The notes under the pieces are model-generated. The model did not search any database. It saw nothing but the letters and a program-made list of their open reading frames with translations, and had not been told where the DNA came from. The position numbers and the translations under genes were made by a program. A stretch of DNA of 64,000 bases from Alviniconcha marisindica (taxonomy: Eukaryota > Mollusca > Gastropoda > Provannidae). The stretch spans positions 38,501-102,500 of the forward strand of contig JABMCL010002225.1 in the NCBI GenBank assembly GCA_018857735.1, given 5' to 3'. How positions within the stretch are numbered: position 1 is the stretch's first letter; every line of letters begins with the position of its first letter. Of this stretch, positions 43,817 to 55,392 are shown one piece after another.

Positions 43817-46451
43817 CACCACCACACACAGACTAAGAGTCTCTCTGAACCTTGATTACTAATACTAGATTAGTTCATGAATACTTGTAATTCCATGTTC
43901 AACTGGTTTTTAACTGTTCCAAGAATTTTTGGCTTGTTTTGATTTTTGGTTGTTTGCTTTTTACCTGTACCACCTCATCTTCTTAGTTCTCTTCAGGTCT
44001 CAGACTAGGCCAGTTTAGTGGAGCCAGTACTATAGTACTAGTGGTGTTGTTAAAAGTAACTTAAAGTAAGTTTTTGCAAAGAACTGTCACTACTGATGGT
44101 ATTGTCTATTATTGTATTAATTTTTTTCTTTTTTTCTTTCTGCTTTCAGTAGAAATTGCCTACTTCAGCTGACAAGTTTATGATGGCAGAGTCACAGAAA
44201 ACATTCTGAAAAGGCTGCAATGCCCGAAACCAGGTTCCAGTCATGGATGAACTTCCCTGGGCATTATATTCATCATAGTTTTTTCTCTCTCCATAAAATT
44301 GACTGTAGTGTTAGTGCAAGTGTTAGTGCAGGCCTGAAGATTTCAGATTTTAAGAATGAGAATGTTTTAAGATTGAGAAAAAAGTTATATATTTTTTGGT
44401 ATGCTTTGTGTATTTTATTACATCAGTTGCATACACAACAAAAATAATTTTGTTAATCTGAACAGAGTGTACATAATTATATAAAGTTTTGAAGTAATTA
44501 TGCACTTACAGAATTTGGTTGTCCTTTGTGGTCCCAAGGCTGGGAATTTACATTTAAATCAAACTTCTTCCAGATTCTATTTCATTGACACATGTATGGT
44601 TGAATGTTGTATAATAAATGGACATTGACATAATTATCATAGCTTTTCTTCATAAGAAGTGTGACTGAGATGCAAGTGCTAGCGTGAGCCTGACAATTTC
44701 AGATTTTAAGAATGAGAATGATGTTATATTTTTCATTATGTTTTGTGCTACGTCAGTTACATATACAACAAAAATGACTGTTTAATACTTGTGACTTGTG
44801 TTGCCTGCTAGTAGCTAACTGGTTACTCATCTTGGAAAGTGTTAAGTGCTGGGTCATTTCCCTTTATATTTTTCTCTCCTTGCTTACTTCCCTTGGCTAC
44901 TTAATTATGTACAGTTTTAGATGTCAATAAAACATTAATTATATTTAAAAAAAGGTTTTCATGTTCCTGATTTGTTCTTTCTGTGTTGTTTTGATCATTT
45001 GTCCACATTTTTATTTTTATTGGATCATCTTCGAAAAAAGAGCTTTGTCTCCTGGTAAATTCTTTTGAGCATTTTCTCATAAAAAAGCATTTTTTAACTG
45101 GCATTTCTCAACAACCACTTATCCACATAACATACAATTTTGTATACACCTACATTATATACATAGTGTTTCTTCTGTAAAAGATCATCGCTGTAACACT
45201 CATGACCAAAAAGTTGCATTAGTTTGAAAATGCCACCTTTAGGTCAAAATGCCCTGCCCGAGCCTAAGAATATAAATAATAAATGACTCAACTGTTTGTG
45301 CAATAGTAGCTAGAGGTCATTGTCTTATTGTCTTTTAGTTGTCATTGTGATGCGCTTAGGGCTCACCTGGAGATGACGCGCTCGTCAAGTGTTCATTATT
45401 ATTATTATTATTTTGTTGTTATTGTACTTGGGAGGATGAAATCTATTATTAAAGTGAAGCTACCTTATTGAGTAGCCCCGGACAGATATCTAAGGACCAG
45501 CCTGTGGAGAAGGCTAGAAAGAATGGATGGCTTAAACCAATGAGCAAATGTTCTGGTAATACACCTCTTTCAAGCAAGAAGCAGACATTTAATATACTAG
45601 CATACAATCAAAGAAATTAGTTTTCGGGTGGTCCAAGTCTCTTTCCGCTGGAACACCACCCACCTTGGCCTCCATCTCGGCGAGACTTGAATCAACCGAA
45701 AGTTTAAAGTTTCGTTGGTTTCATTGTTTGTTTGTAGAAAAACTACTTTTTGTTTGTACAAGATGTCTACCCCGAAAATTTGCAGTGTCCAATTAAGAAC
45801 GCCGGTAGACAACTTATTTTTTCTCCAGATTTTGTCTTCCGATGCACAAAAAGATGATACTCACTCTTGTCCATGATGATCAGGGAATATGGTCAACTCT
45901 CCCGACACAGTCGTGCCCGCGGCACCAACCGTACGATACACACAGCAGATTGGGGTGGCATCAGGCATGGCCATGGCACTGCGATTCACAACGGCTACAA
46001 CAGTGACCTCCGGAGGACGCCGCACACTATTATAGTAGGCAGAATACACAAAAATACTTTTGTGATGCACGGGCTGAAAATCCCTTTCAGAACTGAGTGG
46101 CACACGAAGACTCTTTGTAGTAGTAGTAGTTGTGTTCTTGGCAGCAGCTTTTCCTGGTAACGAGTTGACAACAGTCTTAATTTCCAAATATGCCTTTTTC
46201 GGCAGCAACACTTTGAAAAGACGTGCTGTGGAGGAGAGAGACGTCTGGCCCCCTCCTTGGCGATACGAGCCCAGCGGTGACTGTCGCCCGACGGCAGACT
46301 GCAGCGTAGGCGGACCATCAGACCTACCGGCAGGTACGCCCAAGACACTTCTCCAAGACCCAGTAAAGTAATAACTGAGGAACAAGACGAGAAAAATCGT
46401 GTACAACAGCAGGAATATTGTCAGACACCGAAACGACACACGTTCTACCAT
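41821..46451 (-). CDS. Glycosyltransferase family 92 (DUF23), type II membrane protein
   Basis: Two long pieces on the minus strand form one GT92 enzyme, a Golgi transferase fold that in characterised members adds galactose to glycans (substrate unknown here). Exon 1 (46451-45865) encodes a short cytosolic tail, a membrane anchor at residues ~9-31 (TIFLLLYTIFLVLFLSYYF), a Ser/Pro/Arg stem and the start of the domain (KSIFVYSAYYNSVRRPPEVT). The last piece (up to 42930, stop at 41821) has NFLICFSPLHRNFGD, VVYNTSI, KAQMGAINDCLLRN, the metal-binding D-x-D motif in FMDFDEMIVP, and a C-terminal helix. The family usually carries this order. The junction between the pieces is not clean in phase (see findings). 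Confidence 0.8.
43215..43680 (+). repeat. ~166-194-bp tandem repeat, 3 copies
   Basis: Copies begin near 43229, 43396 and 43590 with TTTTTGTTGACAAATCC-like sequence, then GTGAATTAACAGGAGCTC and GGTACAATAACAA, CATGCAACAA, AAGGAATGGATCT. The third start follows a G run. Confidence 0.85.
43557..43579 (+). repeat. Poly-G run
   Basis: G run of about 23 bp within the tandem repeat. Confidence 0.85.
43740..43828 (+). repeat. (CT)n and (CA)n microsatellites
   Basis: Adjacent CT and CA arrays. Confidence 0.95.
44277..44785 (+). repeat. Duplicated ~180-bp block
   Basis: 44277-44458 and 44640-44785 share TTTCAGATTTTAAGAATGAG, AATGTT, ACATCAGTTGCATACACAAC-like and related segments. Confidence 0.75.
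45865..46451 (-). CDS. GT92 exon 1: anchor and stem
   Basis: 195 codons plus two bases, then strong donor GTGAGT at 45864. The start is the first Met before the membrane anchor. Confidence 0.8.
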
Positions 46452-47173
46452 GCTTGCAGTTGTCGTAACGGACAGATGTAGCAGTCCCCTTCACCAACAG
46501 AACTTTGTCGAAGAGGCTTAACTTGTTCCGCGCTTAATTTTCACAGTCGTACAGGTGGCTGGCCAGATATGTTGCAGCAAAGACGCAACAAGTCCAGCAC
46601 GATTCGAGCAAAATCGCCAGTTGACGTGAAAATTGCGTTGAGCTGATGAATGGAATCAACAAGACCTTGTCATATTTTTTAAGACTGCAGTCTCCAACGG
46701 CTCGAGTCATCCACACATTCAATTTCGTCACAAATTGTGACTGCAGTGGAAATGCTTTTACATGACAGTGTGACAACGTCAGAACATATAATCTGCCTAT
46801 TGACTGCAGTTGCATGATGCAATGTGAGGTCCCATCAGGGATATGTACAGAAACAGAAGAAAGAGCCGCCCGGAAGTAGACAGGTGCAGTCTGCGGACGC
46901 TGCAGACTGCTTGACCAGTTTGTGGGGTTTTGGTGGTGGGCAGCGTGTTCCAGTGGGACACCCACTTGACCAGATAAAGCCAGGCAGATTGGGAGCCGCT
47001 CATACAGAGTGGTTCCCGGTCTGCTTGGCTTTACTTTTTTTGGGTTTAAACTACCTCCCCTCAAAAACAGCCCAGCTTTAAATGGTATCAGGGGACACCA
47101 AAGAAGAACAATCTTAACTTCCACATCAGTGTTCCGGGCTTTTTCCAGTCTTTTTTGTGTTTGTTTGTTTGTT

Positions 47174-47234
<61 letters not shown>

Positions 47235-47457
47235 AGTTTAGGAGTAGTGATTTCTGCGTCTGCTGGAATTCTGCGGGAAGTGAATGTTTCATTTGCCAGG
47301 CTGGGTGGACCCGAGGCTTTCAGGATTGTCTTGACAGGAGTTTGCGGATCAAGCAGAGACACAGGACTTGGCACACCCATGATCAATCCAGGGTTAGGGT
47401 CAGTCAACGGCTCGTTGCTCAGTTGTTATCGCCCTTTGCTGTGGGACGGCTTTATCA
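46452..47457 (-). other. 5' flank of GT92
   Basis: Upstream of the GT92 start; holds a TG array at 47177-47232. A long minus-strand reading frame crossing the CA-side of this array (ATG at 47292) resembles no known protein and is not called. Confidence 0.5.
47177..47232 (+). repeat. (TG)n microsatellite
   Basis: TG array after a (TTTG)n stretch. Confidence 0.95.
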
Positions 47458-47459
47458 AA

Positions 47460-47780
47460 GTAAACATGCTGCTTAATGTCCACAGAAACCGTACGGCTCT
47501 CCCCCCCACCTCCATACCCCCTTCCCCCAAGGGGGTATGGAGGTGGGGGGAGAGGGAGATTATATACCTATCCTACACTGTCACCACCAGAATGACTTCT
47601 GCATTAAGATGGGCAGCGATGAGAGCCATTTTAATGTTTCAGTAGGAAGTGATGGACGAACTCACAAGACAGTGTCCACAAACCACAACCTTTCTGAAGA
47701 GAAAGGAGAGCCGAAAGGTATCGAACCAAGGTCATTCCGCTTACCAGCCTACACCTTACCGCTAGGCCAAACGGGCTCAC
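47460..47780 (-). mobile_element. tRNA-derived SINE (family A), minus strand
   Basis: Reads on the minus strand as GTGAGCCCGTTTGGCCTAGC (A box) and GGTTCGATACC (B box), then the body with TAATGCAGAAG, a C/G-rich stretch, and the 3' module ACGGTTTCTGTGGAC, TAAGCAGCATGTTTA. Slightly over 300 bp. Confidence 0.85.
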
Positions 47781-48799
47781 TCGGCTTTATCGGCGACTGA
47801 CAAGGCTTTCTTTATATCCAGATATTACCAGGTGGGGACGGGGACGAATTTCCGAAAAATTCAGCATAGGACACGAACTAGGTACCGACGCAGGAAGTGT
47901 CAAGATGTGTGGGCCCACACTCTGTTAGATGTTCGTTTGGTTTCGCTTTTTGTGGTCACTTGCATTTCTCATTCAAATATTGGCCTACGTTGATACAGCT
48001 GATACAAAATGGGTTGGCTTGAATTCTTTTACGTTTTGCTGGTGCTGTGGGGTCAAGAGAAAAGTGGGGTCAGGAGAAAAACGTTGCGCTTGACGGATAC
48101 ACACAGGGGCCTATATATATATATATATAGGTCCACGGACACACAACTGAAAACTTCGCGACTGGAAGATCCTGCAAACGGGATTCCATACTGCCCCGGC
48201 GGCAGCGTAAAAGGAACAAGGCTTTTCTTTCGTCCAATGAGCAGAGCTAGAAGAGATCGAAACAAAAACTTCTGTTAAGATTTGTATGAAAATGCTCTTT
48301 TGATTTTATATTCACTTTGTAAGTTTAGTTTCTTTCGTTGGGGGATAGTGGTACCGGCTTACACGCAACAGGTTTCCTGGCTCGCCTGTGTTGCACGCGC
48401 CGCCTCTTTCATATTATTATGTCGACACTTGTTGAGCGTCCCTTCTCGAGAGAAGTCCTAGGCGCTTCACAATACCAAATATATAGTGATATTCTCTCCT
48501 TCTGAGCAGACCCCTGCGCCTATCTGACTCTAGATGAGTGACTGTAGCTTTACACAGCGCGTTTTCTAATATCCACCAAAGTGGCTACAGCGCTGTTTGG
48601 TTGATGACAAAATCTCGAACAAAGTTGAAATTTATAACTTTAATAAACACACGAACCTAACATCGCAAAATTATACATTATTGCGCGACAAAAAATTAAT
48701 GATCACGTGCCTGTCATGCGTGATGTATTTCTAATATGCCTGTCATGTATGTCATGACTTTGGCGAAGCGGTACGTGTCAGTTGTAGGCACCTGCATAA

Positions 48800-49720
48800 T
48801 TTTGTTTCAGGAGACTTCTCTCCCTGGTTGCAACGCAGAGCACCATTTGTGTGTGTGCGTGTGCATGTGTGTGTGTGTGCCAAGTGTAAATGGACAAGGA
48901 CCCCTTCATACAGAACCACAGTCTTCATTCCCTGATTACACCGCCGGGCATGAACCTCTGTGCCAAGCAACAGTTTTGTTTTGTTTTTGTTGTTGTTTTG
49001 TTTTTCCAGTGGCAGGCCCCGTAACTGGATTCACAGTCAGGAGACTTCTCTCCCTGGCCGCACCGCCGGGTGAAACCACTGTGCCAGGCGACAATTTGTC
49101 ACAAGTTTTTTTTTTCTCTCCCTACCATGGCGTCCCTGCGCTTGGAGTCAGAGTCGGGCCGGAGGCTTCTTAATTATGACAGCCCCGAGTAGGGACTACT
49201 AAAAGGGACCTATTCACATTCTTTACTCTCTGACTACACCGCCAGGTGTCATCCCTGTGCCGGCTTGGATTCTCAGTCCGGAGACTGACCATGGTACCTT
49301 TGCATGCGAACCAAGTCACTCAGGCCTGGATTTTGGTTTGCGGCGTTCTTTCTGTGCCGAGGTTTCTGGTGAAATTCTTCACACCCGAGTTTACCGCTAG
49401 ATGATTATGATGATGTAGAGCTTTAATGTCCTCGGATGTCGGTTGACATGATAGGGACAAACTGTGACCAGTGCGTGAGCGTAGTTCAATGTTGCTTTAC
49501 CTCCACAGAAACCAGAAGGCTTGTTAGGACGGAAAGCCTCGACTTTCACACAGCTCCTGAACTCCGAGTTTACCGCTAGATAAACCGAGAGGCTTTTGTA
49601 TGCATCCCACAGTTCACAAGGTAAATCTTGCACCGGCACAATTTCAGGACTTACGCAACCCCTTGGAACTCTCGTTCTGCGTGGTCTTCATTCTCTAGTT
49701 TCACCGCCGGGCCAACAGTT
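48800..49720 (+). repeat. Degenerate dispersed motif around ACCGCCGGG
   Basis: TTCATTCCCTGATTACACCG-type segments (near 48925, 49045, 49225, 49690) recur at about 120-500 bp, each followed by CTGTGCC in three cases. Unknown; possibly an old repeat. Confidence 0.4.
49403..49581 (-). mobile_element. Short SINE (family B), minus strand, with 18-bp TSD
   Basis: An 18-bp direct repeat, CCGAGTTTACCGCTAGAT, flanks the element (49385-49402 and 49564-49581). On the minus strand the element starts AGTTCAGGAGCTGTGTGAAA and has the module TTAGGAC-GG inverse, i.e. CCGTCCTAACAAGCC, GGTTTCTGTGGAGGTAAAGC; it ends with a CATCAT-rich tail. It is the relative of 24223-24392. Confidence 0.9.
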
Positions 49721-49825
49721 TTCCCTCTCTCTGTGCCTGTTGCCTTGACTGACAGAATGAGAGACTCAACTTATTCTTTTGGTTGTATGCAAAAATTGCG
49801 ACCCACTCATCCATAATGACCAGTA

Positions 49826-49925
<100 letters not shown>

Positions 49926-50164
49926 GGTTGAAGTGTTGCTTTACGTCCGTAGGTTTATTAGGGACGGGAGCCCAGGACGTCCTCCACGCACTCGATGCTC
50001 ACAACCTACGATCGGACGTGCTGCAAGACTAATAACACATACCCAAACACTACACAACCATTCGCATTCATACCCCCACACAACCACACACAACAGGAAA
50101 CGAGGAGATGACCGACAATCTAGGCATCATCGCAATAATGGACCGCGAATGTACGTGTCCTGAC

Positions 50165-52140
50165 GAAACTGTTGTACCTGTCGTGACGAGATCTAAGATG
50201 TGAGGCGTATACAAGGGGATGGCGGTGGGTAACTTCCAGGCGAGATCAAAAGATCAAGAGATCTGGAGGAGGGAGGTAGAGCTGGACCTTCAAGTTAGCC
50301 CAGAAGAGATCATGAGTAGGGAGGTGGAGCTGGGCTGCGAAAGTTGGACTTCTTTCGCTTCGGGTTGTTCCTCAACAGCAGTGCAACGGACATTGTCCTT
50401 GTGACTCTGCCCAAGCACGGCAGTTGAAACAGCTTCTTCTTCTGATGTGACCTCCACTGACTGTGTGTTAAGTATCGAGCAGAACCAGCCAGTCTCATCT
50501 AGCATGCAATCCAGACTTTAAGAAAAATGTGTATAGTTAAAAAAATCAAAACGAGATAAAAAAAGAAGAAGAAGAAGTCTATATTTCGATAAATGTTGAT
50601 CTCTTTTAGATAGAGATGGAATCTAAGAAAATTATGCCCTCAGACAACATCCTCAGTGACCAAGGTCTGAAATGCCACTCTCTTGCTTCAATAAAATCAG
50701 AGCAAAAAAGCAAAATATGTTCAAATACTAACTCATCACATGGGATGCACTCACGTGGCTCCTCTCTCTTCCACAAAAATCTGTGAGTCATATACGAGTG
50801 ATCAATGTGTAGCTGAGAGATAACAGTCTCTTCTCTCAGTTATCAGGACATGAAATACAATCATTCAGCTTTAGAAAGATCTTATGCAGCTTGTGAGGAT
50901 GCTCGTCCCACTGCAAGCCAATTGTCAAAGTTCTGACAGATATCTATATTCACACGTGGTTATAGGTCTGAGAAGGGGATAAGCTCATTCAAGATGTTGG
51001 CACTGAGGGCATCCTCAAGAGAGTAGCAACAGCCGAACTCCCTCTAATGCCCACATGGCCAGGAACCCAGACAAAAACAATCTTCTTCCCATCTTTGTGT
51101 GCCACACGGCTTTGGGGAAACAGCACTGCAGCAGTTTCAGATATAAGTCATTTCACTTTACTTTGCCTGTCTTTTTTTTCTTGCTATCAAAACACTCGAA
51201 AACTATCAGACTTCACATATCCTTATAGGAGAATGTTTCTCAGGAGGCTGAACAGCAATTTTTCCATTTAGTGCATTTCTCTCTCTAGCGGGAAATTCAA
51301 GGATTTTGTGGCCTTGAGGTATACTCCTATAATGGGCCTCAGTGGCACCAATGAGTTAAACAAAATATATACAAGAAACAAAGAAAGAAACACACACACA
51401 CACACACACACACATGACAAGAATTAAAACAATCCAAATCACTGTGATTCACCTTGTTAATACTTTGTAACGAAACATGTATACTACTTACTCTTCTAGG
51501 AAATGCAATAATTTCTAGCACTCTTCACAAACTCACACATTTTCAGAAAAGTGCATTACCTCTCATCTCTGTCCAAAACAAAAACAAGGTTTATCACCAT
51601 GTGCAGCAAAATATCCCCTCAATGAGTGTCTAGATACTGTAAATCACTTGTTATCAGTATACTATATAATCCCACTTTGTTTGCACTAGGTCTGGTTACT
51701 AGTAATAGTACCCACACCAACACTTCTCAAAAAAACTGTATCAGATGCAGGAAGTCAGATCAGGCCCAATTCTGGCTGCACGCTGGCAGAATAGCCATAA
51801 CCAGCCATAACCAAAATGCTTCCAAATCAAATCCAGCATGTTTGTTGGGACTCTGCCCCAAAATGAAGCACCACCATAAGAAATTTGGTTACAAAATGTT
51901 CAATGCTTCAGAAAATATTGTTCAGACAAACAACTAAAATTTTTAACATTTGCTGTAACGTTGACCTTGGCCTTGAACACAAAAATCAAACATTTTCACT
52001 GGACATTTTGGCTTATGATGGTTTAACGCAACCTTAACACTAGGTTTGGTTGCGAAAGCATTATTAGTTCAGAAGATATATTAGAGTCATATTTTGCTTA
52101 TATAAGCCCTGTGACCTTGACCTTGAAGATGGCAAGCCCC
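50165..52140 (+). other. Intergenic, no gene seen
   Basis: Downstream of NDUFAF4 on its strand. A short GA-rich duplication (50260-50340) and a CA array (51389-51412) are the only structure. No coding region is supported. Confidence 0.5.
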
Positions 52141-52141
52141 T

Positions 52142-52163
52142 CCCCCCCCCCCCCCCCCCCCCT
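52142..52163 (+). repeat. Poly-C run
   Basis: C run of about 22 bp after CCCCT. Confidence 0.85.
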
Positions 52164-52452
52164 TTTTTCTTTCTTTTTCTTTTGGCCCATGATGCACCAC
52201 CATACAAAATTTGGTTTTAAAAGGTTCAGTGGTTCAGAAGACACCTGCTGGACACAGACAGAGACAGATAGATGGACATGGTGATTCCAATATACCCCCC
52301 CTCCCTCCCACCCAACTTTGTTATGGGGGTGGAGGTGAGGTATGATAACATGGTCTCAGATAACAAAAGTCACATGCACACACCCATACACACAAACAAC
52401 TAGCACATAACAACATCCAGTCATCACACTTAGCAGCCATTTTTTTTCTAAA

Positions 52453-52860
52453 TCATTTTTTTGGCTGAGGATCACTTGCTTTGCTACCCACTGTTTCCAC
52501 ACCCTGACCAAGTTTCATAACATCTTCCATTCCACTTATGCTCTGTCGTTTCGCAGAGCTGGAGTCCAGAGAGCTCAGCAACCTGGGGTTCTTGTCCAAC
52601 ATCTCTTTGGGGACATGCAAGCGCAACATCTGGAAATATTTGAGAACATGTTGGACCTTTGTGGCATCAAGCTTATAGTCTGTGGCAATCTTAAGTGCAG
52701 AGTTCTGTTTTGGATCCAGGTGATGCTGAGATATGAACTCCAGTGCCTGGCGAAGACTTGCACGGCCTTCTGGGATGTTGTCTGGGTCAGGCATTCCATA
52801 TTCTGCAGGAATGACCTTGCGGCGGTCCTCTGGTAGGGAGCGCACTGACTTGGCCTTGAT
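52453..52860 (-). CDS. NDUFAF4: NDUFAF4 exon 3
   Basis: Acceptor TATGAACAG. 135 codons plus stop, with the NIPEG and VLKYF motifs and a Ser/Lys-rich C-terminal extension ([12 protein letters not shown]). Confidence 0.92.
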   Translation of the reverse strand: MKAKSVRSLPEDRRKVIPAEYGMPDPDNIPEGRASLRQALEFISQHHLDPKQNSALKIATDYKLDATKVQHVLKYFQMLRLHVPKEMLDKNPRLLSSLDSSSAKRQSISGMEDVMKLGQGVETVGSKASDPQPKK

Positions 52861-52919
52861 CTGTTCATACAGACCAAACCAGACACATTGGAGAACAAGG
52901 GTCCATATAATTATATATA

Positions 52920-52964
<45 letters not shown>

Positions 52965-54043
52965 TAAAACCAGACAGAACTTGCATTCAACTTTCAAGCA
53001 AATATTTAAACCTAACATTTGCAAAAGAATTAGATTTTTGTGTGGCCATTAGTAAAACATTAAAATAAAACAAGAGGATCAAACACTCAAATGATATATA
53101 AGTTATATTCAAAACATTCTTGATCTTTTGTCCATGGCCCATGATGCCACATTATTATGCTTCTCTGCAGTGCAATTATTGAATGGTGATAGTCTCTAGA
53201 AACAAACAAACAAAAGGCTCATAAAAAGCAGCAATTAACTATCACATTCACAGCTGAGCAGCATCTACTGTGCCTTTGAAGTCCTACCTCAGGATTGTCG
53301 CCCACAGATTCTACTCTGACTTTCTTCAAGAATTCATCAAGTTTTGCATGTTTCTTCTGCTGTTCCTCAAGATACTCGGGATGTTCTGGAAAAGCAAAAT
53401 AAGAAGGGCAACACATAATTTACAACTGTACTCAAATGGGTTTGGCAGTGCAGTTTTTGTGATTGCTTAACTTCAGGAACTTTCCCTTTGGTTTAAACAT
53501 CATAATTACAATTTATGCAAATGTGTATGTCTATATTATATTTATAAAATTTATAATACAAGCTTTAACAATGACGATTTAAACTTAAAGAAGCTAGCCT
53601 TGTCAAAACATGTGTTGTCCAACAGGTAAAACTTAGTCTAAGTCTTAGATTAGAACTGGCAGAGATTAAAACAAAAGCTTAAAATTAAGGATCTTTGTTG
53701 TTCAGCCTTGAGCAGTGCCAGTATCTGAGTATGCATTACGAATAAGAAAATTCAATACATAAAATATTTTAAATATATATATATTCTAAGTATAAAATAT
53801 ATTATAAAATCAACAGCATGACACATCATTTCATGTTATCATCTTGAACTTTTCTAGTTCTATTCGCTGGACAAAATGTGTTGCAGTTGAAGATAGATCA
53901 GTGTCCTTTTAATTAAAATTAAACTGAAAAAGAGAAGTTTTAAACAGTTTTAGTTTCACCTCTGCTTGTTTGTTTGTCTCTGTATGGTAACTGTTAATTT
54001 TAGCACATGTATACTGTGCGTGTGTATACACATGCATGTGTGT

Positions 54044-54093
<50 letters not shown>

Positions 54094-54118
54094 TGGTGTG
54101 CATGCATGCATGCATGCA

Positions 54119-54188
<70 letters not shown>

Positions 54189-55392
54189 GATATGATAAAA
54201 TTCTTTACAAGATTAAGAGACAGACAGAGTGCACCTAGAGTATGTGGCTTACTAGCATCAAAAGACAAAATTACTTATTATGTGTAGTAATTTTGTCTTT
54301 TGATGCTAGTAAGCCACATACTATACAAGGGAGTTTTAAACAACCCCACCTGAATCGCCCAATACATACATGCTATTTATTATGACAAAACACAACATGC
54401 AAATTTTTGTGACTGACGACTAAAAACTGAAAGCATGGACAAATGAATGTGTTTTGCAAATGTATGCTTTCGGGTAACATGCCGATGTGGGTAGGTTAGT
54501 GTAAAAGGAAGTGCTGACAGGCCTGCACATGTGCTCTTAGTCTTACACCATTTCAATATAATATTAATAAATATGGGGACATAATTGTAATATGTACTTT
54601 TGATACATGTATGCCATTAGAAGCAGCATGGAAGGCACATATTTACTATTATGTGCACATAATTATAATTATGTTAAGATAATTGCAAATTTTTGTGTTT
54701 TTGATGCAAGTAAGCAATTTTTGTGTTTTTGATGCAAGTAAGCTATTAATTGAGCAAAAATACATTAATACAATAATAGTACTTATGTGCACACAACAGT
54801 TATTCCATAATTATGTGCACATACCAGGTAATTTTGTTTTTTGACACTTACTTGTCGCCATACTATAGACTCAAGGCTGTCAGTTAAGACATATGATCAG
54901 ACTGGGAGAGGGTATCAGTCTATAATTATAAACTGACACTTTTTAAGAAGTGCTCAATGTACTGATACTAATATTAACCAGTGGTGCTCCAGCTCTCTCT
55001 CTCTGTCCCTCTCCAGGTTTGCGCCTAAATGATGTAATCAAAACTTCGAATTTACTTTACAAAAAAAATAATTCAAAATCAAAAGCTACTCATGAGCCGG
55101 AGCATTTCAATTTATTGTTATTCAATGTTCTTTTGAATTCCTTCTGCAGTGTTGTTCGTTTACTCTGATGGCTGGGGAGGGTTGAGAACCTGTCTCCAGC
55201 AACAAAGACTGCCGACTTCCCTGCTAGTAGCACTGTTAAATACAAACCTTGAGCAATGTTATCAAACGCAGCAGCAGTCGACGGGTGACGAGGGGCCGGC
55301 CGGGGTTTTTCCGATCCCAATACTTTCTGCGCACGGTTTTCAATGTTGAAATTTTTTACCGGCCGAACAGCCTTTGACGCCACTTTCCCCAT
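52453..55392 (-). CDS. NDUFAF4: NDUFAF4 (complex I assembly factor 4), 3 exons
   Basis: Encodes the mitochondrial assembly factor that, with NDUFAF3, helps build the peripheral arm of respiratory complex I. Exons in reading order are 55392-55248, 53385-53288 and 52860-52453, with consistent phases, giving 216 residues and a stop. The first exon reads [20 protein letters not shown] and on to [10 protein letters not shown], matching human NDUFAF4 (FNLENRAER, APRHPS). Exon 2 encodes [19 protein letters not shown]. Exon 3 carries [44 protein letters not shown], like the human LLKYF helix. The N-terminal Gly2 keeps the myristoylation-type start. It is about 40 residues longer than human at the C-terminus, ending Lys/Pro-rich. 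Confidence 0.93.
52915..52962 (+). repeat. (AT)n microsatellite
   Basis: AT array in NDUFAF4 intron 2, near the exon 3 acceptor. Confidence 0.93.
53288..53385 (-). CDS. NDUFAF4: NDUFAF4 exon 2
   Basis: Acceptor CTTTTCCAG, donor GTAGGA. 32 codons, [17 protein letters not shown] is a charged helix. Confidence 0.9.
54039..54187 (+). repeat. (GT)n array split by (ATGC)n
   Basis: Two GT arrays (54039-54091 and 54122-54187) separated by GCATGCATGCATGC-type repeats (54101-54121). In NDUFAF4 intron 1. Confidence 0.95.
54239..54322 (+). repeat. Perfect hairpin, 37-bp arms
   Basis: Arms 54239-54275 and 54286-54322 are exact reverse complements around a 10-bp loop. It lies in NDUFAF4 intron 1 and is followed at 54350-54362 by a MITE right end. 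Confidence 0.95.
54328..54362 (+). mobile_element. MITE right end fragment
   Basis: GGGAGTTTTAAACAACCCC and CTGAATCGCCCAA then TA, matching the right end of the element at 21413-21915. The remainder of the element is absent. Confidence 0.7.
54686..54752 (+). repeat. ~29-bp tandem duplication related to the hairpin
   Basis: Two copies of TTTTTGATGCAAGTAAGC with flanking TTTTTGTG, resembling the hairpin arm TTTTGATGCTAGTAAGCC. Confidence 0.75.
55248..55392 (-). CDS. NDUFAF4: NDUFAF4 exon 1
   Basis: 48 codons plus one base, donor GTTTGT. It holds the conserved [11 protein letters not shown] and APRHPS segments. Confidence 0.93.

Larger units (their letters stand above)
42931..45864 (-). other. 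GT92 intron
   Basis: Holds a three-copy repeat (43215-43680), a G run (43557-43579), CT/CA arrays (43740-43815), a duplicated ~180-bp block (44277-44458 and 44640-44785) and a GCGCTTAGGGCT-ATTATTATT tail (45345-45410) like a SINE 3' end. No further GT92 exon is recognised. Confidence 0.5.

Noticed and set aside
46534..47292. 252-aa minus-strand reading frame
   Set aside because: It begins near a CA array and has no recognised domain, no splice link and no similarity to GT92.
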